Assembly (NCBI RefSeq): GCF_007655135.1
Contig: NC_045133.1
Span: forward strand, 3,534,001-3,598,000
Reading direction: 5' to 3'
From: Punica granatum
Lineage: Eukaryota; Streptophyta; Magnoliopsida; Myrtales; Lythraceae
DNA length: 64,000 nucleotides
Shown here: positions 12,935 through 23,947 of the stretch, piece after piece
How positions within the stretch are numbered: position 1 is the stretch's first letter
Layout: every line of letters begins with the position of its first letter
Program-made: the position numbers and the translations under genes
The notes under the pieces: model-generated
What the model was told of the DNA's origin: nothing
Databases searched by the model: none
Seen by the model: the letters and a program-made list of their open reading frames with translations, nothing else

Positions 12935-14350
12935 TGCGGTCGGATACAGAGAGAGAAAGAGGAGAGTGGGAGCTAGGCAAGGATGACAATGAATGGAGAC
13001 GCGAGAGAATATAAAAGGGAAGGGTGGAGGAGGAGGAGAATTTGTGTTTGTATGTGTTTGGGGGAGGCTGAGGAGGCAGAGTGGCTTTTGGGCTTTGGAG
13101 AGGGACATTGTGGTCTTTCGTGGACTTTCACGGTGGGTTTTCTTATAATTCTCGAAATCTTTTTTTTTTTAAATATTTTATTTACAGCTCTTTTGTAATA
13201 GCACAATCAATATTTATTTTTATTTATTTACTAATAGTAAAATACTAAATGCCCCTTAAAAGTACGCTTAGTTGTTTACAAAATTAAATACCATTTGCTA
13301 TATCCTCCTAATTTATTATATTATAGATATTTAAAGTTCGTTCTTCAGTATCATGTGATAGGAAAATTTCGTTTGTTTTACAAATAATATTCAACTCAAC
13401 TCAATTCAACTCCACTTATTTTCAATTCAACATCACAATCATTACTTTTTTTATTTTTTAAATGTTTTTAACAATTCAATTCGATTTTTAATATTAAATT
13501 CTCTCAACTATTCATTACTTTTTCACAATTCAACAACACAATCATTACTTAATCATTATTTTCTCTCAATTATTTATTACTTTTTCACACTTTTTCTCAT
13601 AATTCAACAATACAATCATTACAAACCAATTAAAACCAAAACTCAATCCAACTCAACTCTCAATCCAAACACACTCTAAAACACCAAGATCTCACATGTC
13701 GAATTTGTCAAATCGATTGAGTAATCAGAAACATGCCTAAATTAATTGCGAAAGTTAGACATGAGCAAGAGACAGATGTTGTGGTCTTCCAAAAATATAC
13801 ATCATAACCTAGATTGTATCTTAATTTGAGTAATGGGCCTCAGAGAAATATCTATTTAACGTACGACTCGGGAACATAACTCCTCAATTGCTTCCAGCAT
13901 GAGGTTATTATAATTTCTAATTTTGCCCATCATTAAATAAGAAAATTACCTTATGGTATTTGCGCATTAGACCCCATACTATACCGAGATGTCGTTAAGG
14001 CCCAACACTTTAAACTATAGTAGATCACTTAATCTCGCCAATAATAAAGTAGCCATAATACATAACTAGTTATTATCTATGTTGGACCATAATTATTGAA
14101 TAAAATCCAACAAAAAACACTTATACTAATCGTGATTATTAAAAATACTAAATACTTAAACTTAAGTATTAAATGCTTGAACTGAAAGTACTAAACGTGT
14201 CACGATGATACGAAGTAATATTAGCAAAACTCTAAATAAAATACTCTATATTTATATGTACAGTCTATTGGAAGCAATGATAAATGCATCCCTGAAGCAA
14301 CAATGCGGCAGATGATTTTGACATTATAAGGTACTTTTGTGATAACCTAT
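12935..14350. other. Methyltransferase promoter and repeat-rich flank
   Basis: 12935-13030 is the pyrimidine-rich leader (minus strand) with a TATATT-like box near 13010. Beyond it the DNA becomes AT-rich and holds a MITE-like element at about 13370-13680. I see no gene. Confidence 0.4.
13370..13680. mobile_element. MITE-like element, relative of the 3648-3975 copy
   Basis: The interior shares TTTTTAATATTAAAT, CTCTCAATTATTTATTACTTTT and ACAATCATTAC phrases with the element at 3648-3975. Ends carry CGTTTGTTTTACAAATAATA on the left and, in reverse, AGTGTGTTTGGATTGAG on the right. It has no coding capacity. Boundaries are approximate. Confidence 0.5.
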
Positions 14351-14356
14351 ACTATA

Positions 14357-14929
14357 TCTATATCTATTTAAATTATAAAAGCCAAAATAAATCACCGAGT
14401 GAATAATACTTAAATCATAAATTACTTATGCTTGAGTGACTTTTCAAATTTCACCCAAATATAGTACAACAAATAGCCTGTTATTATCTCGTTACTTCAC
14501 ACATAAAATTTTAAAAGTATTTTGAGTTATAGAAGTCGAAGAGTCTTTTGTTTATATATTTATATAAAAGAAAAATTCGCCTCATGTGGACATACAATTT
14601 TATTATCTTATTATCTTCACAATAACAATATAAAATATATTCTATCTTAAGGACCAGAGACCTCCCATTATTGAGAGATACAAAAATGTATATCCAATGC
14701 ACTATTCTGTAAACACCATAAGCCTCACAAAATAAATAGAGAAATTTAACCAAAATCACAAATTAAAAGAATAAAAATAAAACTAACTTTCCATGGGCAA
14801 AGTTAGTCACGAATAAATATTTGTGTTACCTGCATACCCCTTTCAAGAAAGGTCACTGTCTTTATATATATATATATATATATATAACTAAAAATTCTAA
14901 CGCGTGCATGCGCGGGTTGTTTCGTCTAG
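14357..14929 (+). mobile_element. Non-autonomous Helitron-like element
   Basis: The left end TCTATATCTATTTAAATTAT, followed by AAAAG, is of the kind seen at plant Helitron 5' ends. The right end has a GC-rich palindrome (CGCGTGCATGCGCG, about 14901-14914) about 10 bases before CTAG, and insertion lies between A and T, as expected for Helitrons. There is no Rep/helicase, so it would be non-autonomous. A TA microsatellite lies inside at about 14864-14885. Boundaries are inferred from terminal signals only. Confidence 0.45.
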
Positions 14930-15156
14930 TTTGCATTCAATTTGCACAACAAAAATGAATGGCGAATTTAGGTGACGAAGTTAAAAGAATTATATTGAGG
15001 CCTCTTCCTAGTGGGGCCAAGCACCATGCAACTGTTGAAACTTGTCATGGTTTAAACTCATTGGATCTTCCACATGCCCGTAAAATGAACAGGTTCGTTA
15101 GCTTACTTGAGATATATTTTTTCCGTATTTTTGCCACATTTAATACTCTTTAGAAC

Positions 15157-15480
15157 TAGAGGTTTAAGCGAGACGATACGGCTTGCAAACTATTCGAGCT
15201 CGCTTGGTGAAAGTTCAAATTCACTCTCAGTCTTATCAAATTCGAGCCGAACCGAACAGTCTCAAGTGTCGAGTTCGAGCCTGGGTGTGCTTAACTCGAG
15301 CAGCGTGCAAGCCTTATTAAGACTTTGAATGTGTTTATTGTAATTTTTGTCAAATTAGAATTCTGTCGAATCCGAGCTGCTCGAAATGCTCACGAGCCGA
15401 GCTCGAGCTCGCCTCTCCAGGCTCGATTGAACTCGAGCCGAGCTTCGAGTCCCTTGAGTTCGGGCTCGACTACACCCCTA
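15157..15480. mobile_element. Non-autonomous hAT-like element with 8-bp target duplication
   Basis: Ends are inverted: TAGAGGTTTAAGCGAGACGA on the left and, in reverse, TAGGGGTGTAGTCGAGCCCG on the right. They are flanked by TTTAGAAC (15149-15156) and TTTAGAAG (15481-15488), which agree at 7 of 8 positions. The interior is packed with GAGCTCGAGC-type phrases. An 8-bp duplication and short inverted ends are hAT features. The element at 22695-23286 belongs to the same group. Confidence 0.75.
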
Positions 15481-15489
15481 TTTAGAAGT

Positions 15490-16450
15490 GACTAAGTTAT
15501 TTGGTTCTTGTTCGATTGAACTTGCAGGGATAATTATAGATTAAAAAAAAAAAGTCCCCCTCGATTCATTGAAACGAGCGGTGGGCTGGTCTTTTGCTTC
15601 CGATCCTGTGGTCTCAATTAGGATGCTATTGGTAATGTGTGCCAAATATTACAGTAAAATAAAAATTTTAATAACTAATAAAGGGTATAAGTAATTTCAT
15701 AAAATATCGAACCTGTAATCTCTTGATTATCAAACGATGAGTATGTTATTGAGCGACATTCACTTTTGATAGTACATTGACTACTTTAATATATTAAAAA
15801 TTGAACTAAAGGCATGTTTACTTTTAGAAAAGCTTTCTTTATTTTTCTTTTCCTCTTTTCTTCTCATTCTCTAAATTTATTTTTCCAAAGAAAATTGAGA
15901 TATCACATTTACAAATTCAAAATTGAGAATTTTCAAACTTATATTTAATAACTAAAAAAGAAAAATTCAAGTCATCGTGAATACAGAAAATTCACGCTGC
16001 GAGAGCTTTATCCCTTAGTGAGTCGACCAGGCTGGACTGGATTGATCGGGGTCCAATTAAGCTTCCGAATACTGGGATTCACATCGAAAAAAATAATTGG
16101 TAAAAATTCTAATTAAAGAGAAGTAAATTAGAAAACCATTAAAAATATTTTTTTCTAAATTGCTTTGAATTTAGGGAATTAAAAAGTGTCTCTTTCAAAA
16201 AACGATTTTTTTTAATTTTAGATAGGTAAATGCATATTTAAAAAAAACCTAAAGAGAAGAAAGTTAAATAACTATGAAAAATACTTCTCTAAATTGTTTT
16301 AAATTTAGGAAAATAGAAAAGTGTCTTTTCCCTAAAAAAGATTCTTTATTTTAAGTAGGCATACACACATTTTACGATTTTTCATTTTTATGAAAATTTT
16401 CAGAAAACTGGAAAATTTTCTCCGAGCAAACACAACCTATTTTTCCCCAA
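15490..16450. other. Gene-free AT-rich interval
   Basis: I see no gene, RNA or clear element here. It contains an internally repeated AT-rich phrase (AAATTGTTTTAAATTTAGG-like at about 16156 and 16294, with AAAGTGTCT nearby), a local duplication of about 120 bases. Confidence 0.35.
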
Positions 16451-17233
16451 TCTATATATAATATATAAAAGTCGAAGAGCAAGAAAAGCATTATTTAAGA
16501 ACCTTCAGCTTTTGGTAAAATGTTGTTACTTGCTTGAATCAATCCATTCGATAACACTTAGCTTCAATGTTAATTGACCTTTCAATTCCATTTTAATGAA
16601 TTTTAATATATTTTATTTGTGTCCATATTCGACTTATTTTGATTAATCGTCCATATTATTTTTATGTATAATTATATTTTTGGAAAATTAAATGATTTCT
16701 CGATAATTTATAAGAACTCATCGATTTGAGTGATATTTTTCAAGTTCGATGTACCAATTGTTCTATAAATACGAAGCAAAAATCATCATTTTGCATATTT
16801 TTCATTCATAATAATTTTTCGACACTCTGAATATCCCATTTTTCGATGCACTAAAGCATATTATGATATATTATTTTATAACTCGGGTTATTCGGATTTC
16901 TCTTGACTAATTATCGCAACTCACAATAAAATCCCTGTAAACCCATGGGATAAGTCATCCAGCCACACATGCCAATCCTTGGGTTCATATTGTAGAATCA
17001 TTGACTCTCTATGCATATGATATCACATATAATCATGTGGCTAAATTACATATAGGTAGATAATATTTAGTCATTTTTTCATTTTGTTGTATGATTACGT
17101 CTATTTGATAAATATATGATTTTTAAGAAATAATTTCTTTATGTATATATTTATCCATTTATACATCATATATGTCAATTATTTAATTTTTGTCATATAA
17201 AAATTTACAGAGCAACGCGTAGATGCCGACTAG
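16451..17233 (+). mobile_element. Non-autonomous Helitron-like element
   Basis: It starts with TCTATATATAATATATAAAA and then GTCGAAGAGC, preceded by A, and ends in CTAG followed by T, with a weak hairpin (GCA/TGC around 17211-17225) just before. The start closely matches that at 39008 (TCTATATATATAATTATAAA, then AGTCGAA), which supports a shared family. No protein is encoded. The 3' hairpin is degenerate, so the right boundary is the weaker one. Confidence 0.45.
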
Positions 17234-17329
17234 TTTTTATTCAATTTGTGTATCTCCATCAACTTTACGACCACCAAACCCGACTTGAGGCAATTGAACA
17301 TTTATGGGCAAAAACAAAAAGAAAAAAAG

Positions 17330-17600
17330 TTGCACCTTGGGGACGCATATGGGCCATCTAGTGGATGGGGTTGGGAGGTGTCGGCTGGGGTGGGGGGTGT
17401 ACGTGTTAGGTGGGAGGCGGCGAAGCGGGCGGGCGGGCGGGCGGGCTGGGGCTGTAAATGGACATTGGGCCTGAAGAGGATGTCGGCCCACTTTCTGATG
17501 GGGAAACAAAGATCCGGGTCATATCGGGTGCAGTCTTGCACTCCGTTGCACGTGATAACTGTTCGGATCTCCGGGGTTCAGACACTCTGAGTTTGAGCAA
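17330..17600. other. GC-rich island with GGGC repeat
   Basis: A GC-rich patch stands out in an AT-rich neighbourhood. It contains five GGGC units in a row (about 17426-17446) between other G runs. Open frames through it are Pro/Arg-rich (minus) or Gly-rich (plus) and look like composition effects, so I call no gene. Confidence 0.5.
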
Positions 17601-18078
17601 TGAGTTTCAAAATCTCATGCTATATGGTCATGTTACGATGGTTTCCATCGTCGGCCTAGTTACGAGATAAACAGTGAATGCCTAACTTGCATGAATCACG
17701 ATTTACTCTCAGTGTCATGGCTAATCGATGTATAATTGTATATAACTCGACTCAGTATAACTGTGTAAACATGAACTGGGGATAACTTTTTGAACTTTCA
17801 GCAGAGTATCCGTTTCTACAAGCAAAGTAGACTCGAAATGGTAGACAGAGGGAAAAGATGACACCTGACAAGCTATAGCATACCCAATACAATATACACA
17901 ATACAGTAAAGTTTTGTGTTCTGTTCATTTCCCTTTTGCCTACCCGATCTGAACGGGAGAATTACGCATTCAGTTCGACAGAATGTGTCCTAAAACCCGA
18001 TCTCAACTAGATTGCTTTCAAGTTGGCCAATAACTAATTGATTTTGACCGAAGAGTCCTCGAAACCTCATTTTCTGCA

Positions 18079-21000
18079 CTAGCCTGCTGCTCGTTGGAGC
18101 TCCGCCATCAGTAGATGCGCCACAGATTTGTAGCCCATTTCCCGTGCTTCATTATCGAAATCCATCCAACAAAAAGCAAGGATAAAGTACCATAAGTTAA
18201 ACGACATCCAGCTGAGAAGCAATAATCCGATAATGATGAGGAATGGAGAAATTTTAATCAATACCTCGACAGATTGCACGTCCTGTTGGCATTTTGTTGC
18301 GCTTCCTCAGGCACATCGAACTTCAGAAAAACAAAAGGGAACACCAACTTCTAGTTTCATCAGGCATATAATTAAATTGCTTTCACATAACGGGTCGACT
18401 TTGTAAGCTAAGAATACCTATTACATATCCAAAAGGGATTTAATCCTTTGGCCTCTACACAATGAGGGCACATCCATTCCTTGTTCTCTCTCACTTCCTC
18501 CATTTCTGCTAACAAATACCACCAGAAGAAAGTGAATCCTTTTCGAGAATTTGTCTCATATTATCGAAAACCGGAGTATACCAATCTGCTTCAAGCAATT
18601 ACAGATCTTATTATCTTACCTTCTCCATATCTAACCTTGAGACAGCCTCGGCACAGAACGCCGTACCCTGAATGACAAACTGAACAATCTGTCTTTCCTG
18701 TGGTATGTAAACATGTTTGTTCATGAAAATGGTAGGAGCAGGTTCCATTTGGAAATACCAAAGGGGTCCAAGTGAAATACTAACCTATGCACGGCTCATT
18801 CACATTGAGATTACCGCATCGCTTGCAATCTTCTTCGCTGCACAATGTCTTCTGCCTGCAACATGAGTTTGCACGTAAAGCTTTCCATCACCAGGGATGC
18901 CAGCAACTCAGAAATTATTTGGGAAAGGAATGTAAACCTAAAATGTTAATGAACCTGCAGAAATGGCAACAGATTCCAAAAATAGGATCATAGACGCTGC
19001 CACGGCCTTTACTGTTGCATCTCCTAGCTGAGGCCTCGGGTGAGAGTTGATAGTCCGTATCCCCGAGATTCAGCAAAGGTTTATTTGCAGGAGTATGCTT
19101 GTTTACTACTTCAGCGCTTCCCCCTAATATTATTTTGCAGATTCAAATATTAGCTTCATTATGCATCATCCATCAGCCACAGACATCCCTCTCTCAACAC
19201 CTAACTTGTCTTAGTTCGATGGAACGGTTTAAAATATCCAAAACCTTGATTCAAAACAGTGAGCTAGTGAGTTATTTAATTCATGCAACCTTTGCAAAAT
19301 CCTGAAAATCCTTCTTTACCTTTGGAAAAGGGTCCAATACCACATAGGATAGCTTGGCAACATGATTTAAGAATAAAAATGGTGCCAAAAATGAACTTGT
19401 GCTCTTCTAATCAGCTATCTTTAAAATTAATGGTGCAGATCGACGATCAGGTTCAGGATGTAAAGTTAAGAAATGAAACTTTAGGGTGCAAAATATAATT
19501 TTTGCTGTTCTCTTCCATGCTTTTGTTAGTTATTCTTCTCAGAGCAGTAAGTGGAAAAAGAAAGGAAAGAGGACATGCACCGGTGCGAGGGACGGATTTG
19601 CTGAATTATCGTTCATGCATTTGAGTTGGTTGGAATGACACAGAGAGTTCTTTGTATCTGTTATGTTCCAAAACTACGGCAAACAAGGGCCCATTCACAT
19701 CCTGAGTTTCAAGGTCGGTCAGTCTTGCTCGGATCGAACAGTTATCGCTATCCAAAGTCTTGATCAAGAACAGGTAGCTAGCAACTTATTTGACTAGTAC
19801 AGAGGTCACAATATTGATCCTCTAAAATCATACCTGTACCCTTTAAAATCAAATTGGCTCCAAATTTATGTGCGAAAGGGTTCGGCAATATTACAGTTTA
19901 ATAACAAAAACACAGTGCAAAAATCTGAACTTTGCACACTGCAGACCGCTGAGGTTTATAGATTTCGTGGTGCAATATGGTCCCAAACTTGAAACTTTAG
20001 GATGCAAAATATAATTTTCCCAGTTCTCTTTTCATGCTTTAACCTTCAAGCAGGTCTTTAAAGCGCAGCAAGTAAAAAGTAAGGGAAAGACAGAGATTGA
20101 TTCTTTGACCTGCCGATACTGGGAATGGATTTGCCAAATGATTCTTCACGCGTTTGAGTCGGGCGGAACGACGAAGAGAGTTGCTTGCATCACCTGTGTT
20201 ACCTGATAAACGGAAGCAAGTAAACTTCATAAAAACCTATAAGAATGTCCCGAAAACAACTGCAAATCAGGAAATGAGGTTTCTGAATCGAAGCCATGGG
20301 AGCTCAGAATCGATCAAAGGCGCAACCTTGGGCAGGTAACCTCTTCAATCGGTCAGAGCGACGCAGCGATGCAAGAGAATACACCTCTTTGGTGTGCTTC
20401 CGTACACTGGTCGCAGCTGATTTTGCAGGAGAAGCTATGGCGCGAAGGTCGGAAATGGTCTGTTGCAGCCCTAGCGAGGCCAATCGAGCCTGCACCCGCA
20501 AAACTACCTATTATCAGACCGAAATTGAACACACTGTCGGGCAAGTGAAATAGCCGGCGTAAGATGACCTTGTTCTCGAGGATCCGAGCTCGTCTGAGGT
20601 CCTCGTAGTTGATCGTCGTGTTGAGCCTCCCAATGGCCATGGTAGCATCATCTGCGTTCCATGATAAACAGAAGGAAGTAAACTACATCAAAACCTAAGC
20701 GCCCCGAAAACAACTGCAAATCAGGAAATGGGGTTTCTGAATCGATGCCATGAGAGCTCGGAACCGATCAAAGGCTCGACCTTGGGCGTGTATCCCCTTC
20801 AATCGGTTGGAGCGGCGCAGCGATGTGAGGGTGTACTCCTTCTTGGGCCATTTCCGGATATTGGTCACAGCTGATTTTGTAGGAGAAGTTATGGCGCGAA
20901 GGTCGAAGATGGTCTTTTGCAGCCCCAGCGAAGCCAATCGAGCCTGCAACCGCAAAACTACCGATTATCAGACGAAAATCTGGACTTAACCGAGGTCGAA

Positions 21001-21111
21001 AACACAGTCGGGCAAGTGAAATAGCCGGCGTAAGATGACCTTGTTCTCGAGGATCCGAGCTTGCCTGAGCTCCTCGTAGTCGATACTCGAGCTGAGCCTC
21101 CCAATGGCCAT
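18079..21111 (-). CDS. CDCA7-like zinc-finger protein (zf-4CXXC_R1 domain) with duplicated exons
   Basis: A nine-exon model joins in frame to 285 residues: 21111-21040, 20943-20781, 20202-20110, 19123-18955, 18855-18785, 18697-18620, 18505-18418, 18320-18265, 18146-18079. The N-terminus has the YEELR.ARILEN and ARLASLGLQ pattern of plant CDCA7-like proteins, then basic RRSNRLKG and RRSARLKR motifs. From about residue 160 it carries the cysteine-rich CDCA7 domain (CCHFCRQKTLC, CKRCG, CSVCHSGYGVLCRGC, RYGE, WMCPHC, WICN), ending with AREMGYKSVAHLLMAELQ. In animals and plants CDCA7 proteins work with HELLS/DDM1-type remodellers in DNA methylation. Whether this paralogue does is inference. Exons 1-2 and exon 3 are duplicated in the gene (see separate entries). 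An alternative exon 2 at 20489-20327 has the same length and phase. Confidence 0.85.
19581..19657 (-). pseudogene. Decayed duplicate of CDCA7-like exon 3
   Basis: The segment aligns codon by codon with exon 3 (20202-20110): NSLRRSARLKRVKNHLANPF in the good copy against NSLCHSNQLKCMNDNSANPS here. It keeps AG and GT at its borders but is 77 bases long, so including it shifts the frame and gives a stop soon after the next junction. The basic RRSARLKR motif is also lost. It is therefore best read as a pseudo-exon that must be skipped. Surrounding intron sequence (about 19213-19660 against 19730-20200) is duplicated with it. Confidence 0.75.
20196..21111 (-). repeat. Tandem duplication of CDCA7-like exons 1 and 2
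   Basis: Two copies lie head to tail: copy A 20655-21111 and copy B 20196-20640. Both contain exon 1 (72 bp; 21111-21040 and 20640-20569) and exon 2 (163 bp; 20943-20781 and 20489-20327) with intact splice sites and equal phases. In copy A the start of exon 3 is cut after about 20 bases and fused directly to the ATG of copy B; its acceptor has changed from TTATCAG to TTATCATG. Copy B thus lacks its own promoter sequence immediately upstream. Confidence 0.85.
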
Positions 21112-21216
21112 GGTTGAGCTTCTCGGCTAAAACCGAGAACGAAGAAGAAAGAACAGCGGTCAATGTTTTGCTGTACGACAGCAGTCCCGGGTCCGTCCGT
21201 AGAAAGTACCTTATGG

Positions 21217-21227
21217 GTCCAACGGCT
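21217..21227 (+). promoter_or_regulatory. MSA-type element (mitosis-specific activator) upstream of CDCA7-like gene
   Basis: TCCAACGGCTA matches the MSA consensus TCYAACGGYYA at every position, about 105 bases upstream of the CDCA7-like ATG and in reverse orientation to it. MSA elements bind three-repeat MYB factors and drive G2/M expression in plants. A cell-cycle-regulated CDCA7 relative would fit. Function here is inferred from the motif only. Confidence 0.6.
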
Positions 21228-21359
21228 ACATTTTCTTGAGGGGAGGGAATATGTCAGAACTTCGGAGGAGAAGCGCATTGGACTTTTAAAAAATTTTCTT
21301 GTTAGCCATTCACCAAAGAAAAAAAAAAAAGTCATAATACAGCGGCACGCGTCTTTATA

Positions 21360-22690
21360 AATTTATAACAAGTCTCCATACTAATTACAAATAGATAGAT
21401 ACGAGGAGTCTCACTGACTGAGAATTGAAAAAAGGACCTTTTGACTGTACATGGACGATTTAATCGAATTACACCTCCTTTCTCGTCATCATTATTTCTT
21501 TCTATAAGGTATGAGAAGGGCTCAAGGTTCGAAGGAAGATAAATATAGTATCACAAGAGTAGGGTGTTGTTTGTTCACATCAAAAACGTCCAACACCCAA
21601 TTGGAAACACGTAGGGAAATTCAGGCGTGCTAAAAAGCGGTTCCAAAAAATTGACGTGTCATTAGCCGATCCTACCGAAACAAAGTGTGTACCACGACCT
21701 CAAAAGTCCGCAGATTAAACGGCGGCTAGGTTTTAAATTTTCGAATTAAAGTGAGCCTCGGACGATTCACGATTCAAGAGCACAAATTCGAATCCGAAAA
21801 TAAATAAGTGGCCCATGAGCGTACTTATTACTCTCAGTCAAATACAACTCAAAGGCTGAGTGGCAATAGGAGAAGATTCACTTGAATAAGTGTACCCACA
21901 AATCCTTGAGCGTCTTTGGCCACCGCTGTCAAAGGTAGATAAATCTTCGCCTTGATCGCTCGGAAGCTCCAAGAACAGAAGTGGTTTCAATCCATAGGGA
22001 ATTGGTTGAAGAAAAGATAGAACGGGAATTGAAAGTGCAATAAATGAAAGTGCTTGGAAGGTAAAAATGCAAGAAAGATAAAGGATAGGAAAACAAAGTG
22101 CGAGAAAGAAAAAAATAAGTAAATGGTACGATTGAAGTGTTGGTCGGAGACCCTTATAACGAACTTCGATTCACGCATTTATAAGCGTTTATAATGAAAC
22201 CCTAGAAAATCTCTCTAAATGAATACGTATATAATTACAATATCGCGATAATATCAGAATAAGAAATTGACTCATAACCTATCTACAAATAAAATAACAA
22301 AACATATCGGAGAGATATCCGACTTAATCGACTAAAGATATCGCGAGATGACACGAAATATTACTTCCTTGATCTCCAACAATAATCGGCTACCAAAAAT
22401 CTTCTACAGCCTCTTGCAAAGCACGCATCCATGCACATGTATATATTACAACCAAATCAATTTCTTCCATGATAGGCTGCCAGACTAGGCTTCCTTCAAT
22501 TGGGCCAAATTCTAATATCATGGGCCTATCTTCAATTACATGAACCTCAATCCGAACAGGCTTGATCACGGCATGCCCTCTTTAACTTGGACCAATATGC
22601 TGCTCTCCAAACTCAAGAAAATCATTGAAATTAACGATTACACATATAGACTCGGCATACTTCACATATTATGAAAAATGAGTGTAAACA
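21360..22690. other. Intergenic, no gene seen
   Basis: No gene is supported between the CDCA7-like promoter and the hAT-like element at 22695. Open frames are short and AT-biased. Phrases such as AAATTCGAATCCGAAAATAA near 21785 look like fragments of dispersed repeats. Confidence 0.4.
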
Positions 22691-22694
22691 GGTG

Positions 22695-23286
22695 TAGGGG
22701 TATAAATGAGTCGAGCCAAGCTTGAATATACAATGCTTAAGTTTGAGCTCGTCAAACATTTCCTAAGCTCAAGTTTAGGCTTGAGTTTGATTGAGCTTGA
22801 AAGCATGAGCTTGAGCTCGACTTGTCAAACAAATCAAAGGCTCGGGCTGGGCTTGTGTGAGGCTCGTCCAATGGGCCAAGTTCAATAGAAAAGTCGGGCT
22901 CAAGTTCAGGCTCGGGCTCGGGCTTAGGCTTGAGTTCGGGCTCGTTTAGGCTCAAAAAAATGCTATAAACTAAATTATAAAATAATAATGTCATGCAAAA
23001 TATAATTCAAAAATACAAATTACAACTTGATATTACTCAAATTCAAATCACATGGAGTTCAATTGATAATGATGATGAAAGCTCGTTCAAGCTCGGCTCG
23101 GCTTGTTTCACTAGCAAGATCAAGCTCAAACCAAATTGATAATGATGATGAAAGCCAAATATTATCAAGCTCGGCTCGGCTTGTTTCACTGGCGAGCTCG
23201 AGCTTAATAAGAGCAAACCGAGCTCAAGCTTTTGTCCAGCCAAGCCCGAACCATTCATGAATAGTCTGGTCTCATTTACGTCCCTA
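22695..23286. mobile_element. Non-autonomous hAT-like element, longer relative
   Basis: Inverted ends: TAGGGGTATAAATGAGTCGA on the left and, in reverse, TAGGGACGTAAATGAGACCA on the right. Flanks AACAGGTG (22687-22694) and GTCAGGTG (23287-23294) agree at 6 of 8 positions. Inside, a unit containing GCTCGGCTCGGCTTGTTTCA followed by an AATTGATAATGATGATGAAA-type phrase occurs twice (about 23060-23200). GAGCTC-rich interior and end sequence group it with 15157-15480. Confidence 0.7.
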
Positions 23287-23648
23287 GTCAGGTGCATTGC
23301 AAACCCATATGGATGCAAAATCAAACCGCATAAATGAGGAATCGAACTCAAGAACCCATGTTGTTGCTGACATGCATATGAAGATATCGCTGCACTAGTA
23401 CCCATTTGATCAGATATTGTATTTCATTCTCAAGTTATCTTGTATGCTCGTGTCTTATTTAATGAATGAATAAATAAAACTTGTCATTTTTAGGTGTCCG
23501 CCATTTTGTATTCAGAAGTCGAATGAGCTCTGACTAATTCAGTTGGATCGGTTCATTAATAGATAAAATTTTCTCAATTTTGGAATTTCTTCATTTATAA
23601 GAGTTGACTTCCGAACGTTGCTTAAGAGGTACTAGCACTGAACTATCT

Positions 23649-23947
23649 AAACCAACCTCTAAATAAATGTTACCTTTCAATATAGGACAAATACACAAGA
23701 AATGATTGATATGTATACACGTGATTCACGCCGTGCAAATTATAATATATGTGGAGAACGAGAATGTGGCATTGTGGAGCTCGATCTCATCTATCAACTA
23801 AAATGTTACATGTTTGTTTCTCGTTGTAAAATTACAGCATATTCCTTTATTAGTTGTTAGAATTTCTATTTCATCGTATTAAATCTGTCGAATTTTCCTA
23901 CGAAAAGAAAAATTACAACATATATTTACATATACACACACATACTG
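23649..23947 (+). repeat. Upstream copy (P1) of the P450 5' flanking sequence
   Basis: About 299 bases match 24682-24985 in the same orientation with roughly 30 differences counted by eye, from AAACCAA to CATACTG. The match ends abruptly where the glutamine synthetase fragment begins. It carries the same SINE-like segment and a weaker TATA region (CATATATTTACATA) than the proximal copy, and it is not followed by a coding exon. Confidence 0.85.
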
